From Oscillospiraceae bacterium (lineage in GTDB: Bacteria; Bacillota; Clostridia; Oscillospirales; Ruminococcaceae), in NCBI GenBank assembly GCA_900768675.1, contig CAAGDT010000016.1, positions 1-5,228 on the forward strand: a stretch of DNA of 5,228 nt, in the 5' to 3' direction. The notes beneath the pieces are model-generated. The model was not told the DNA's origin. It saw nothing but the letters and a program-made list of their open reading frames with translations, and did not search any database. A program made the position numbers and the translations under genes. Each line of letters begins with the position of its first letter. The first letter of the stretch is position 1. Positions 5,227 through 5,228 of the stretch are shown piece by piece.

Positions 5227-5228
5227 TA

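Noticed and set aside
1..5228. CRISPR array, insertion sequence, tRNA or rRNA
   Set aside because: No regularly spaced repeats, transposase-like frames, terminal inverted repeats with target duplications or RNA-gene signatures were seen.

Overview
The window looks like chromosomal DNA from a low-to-mid GC Gram-positive anaerobe, most likely a plant-fibre-degrading clostridial bacterium of the Ruminococcus/Oscillospiraceae kind. The reasons are strong AGGAGG-type ribosome binding sites with TTG and GTG starts, extended -10 (TRTGN-TATAAT) promoters, AraC-family regulators of clostridial type, a lipoprotein lichenase with a Thr/Ala-rich linker, and a signal-less GH5 glucanase. The genus is an inference from gene style; no RNA gene or marker fixes it.

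Layout. (1) 1-850, minus: an AraC-family regulator with an N-terminal cupin domain, cut by the left edge inside its second helix-turn-helix. (2) 851-1053: a divergent promoter region with a near-consensus promoter for the next gene and four copies of TACNGCA upstream of it. (3) 1054-2277, plus: a six-helix membrane protein with a C-terminal HD-GYP domain, probably a cyclic-di-GMP phosphodiesterase. (4) 2285-2315: a strong intrinsic terminator between convergent genes. (5) 2315-3082, minus: a second AraC-family regulator. (6) 3111-3938, minus: a GH16 lichenase (beta-1,3-1,4-glucanase) lipoprotein, 28 nt upstream of that regulator and probably in one operon with it. (7) 3939-4250: a 312-bp divergent control region. 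(8) 4251-5201, plus: a cytoplasmic GH5 glycosidase. (9) 5202-5228: AT-rich sequence with a possible promoter for an unseen gene.

How it may work together (inference). The lichenase is exported and lipid-anchored, where it would cut cereal or lichen mixed-linkage beta-glucan. The divergent GH5 enzyme has no signal peptide and would work on imported oligosaccharides in the cytoplasm. The AraC gene behind the lichenase is a good candidate for the local regulator. A 16-base sequence in the lichenase promoter recurs in opposite orientation just after GH5, which suggests a shared operator or flanking inverted repeats. The HD-GYP protein and left AraC gene form a separate divergent pair, with a repeat cluster that could be the AraC operator. 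No transporter, mobile element, CRISPR array, tRNA or rRNA was seen. I did not find a clearly new system. The most promising undescribed items are the TACNGCA cluster, the 16-bp repeat pair and the structured GH5 leader.
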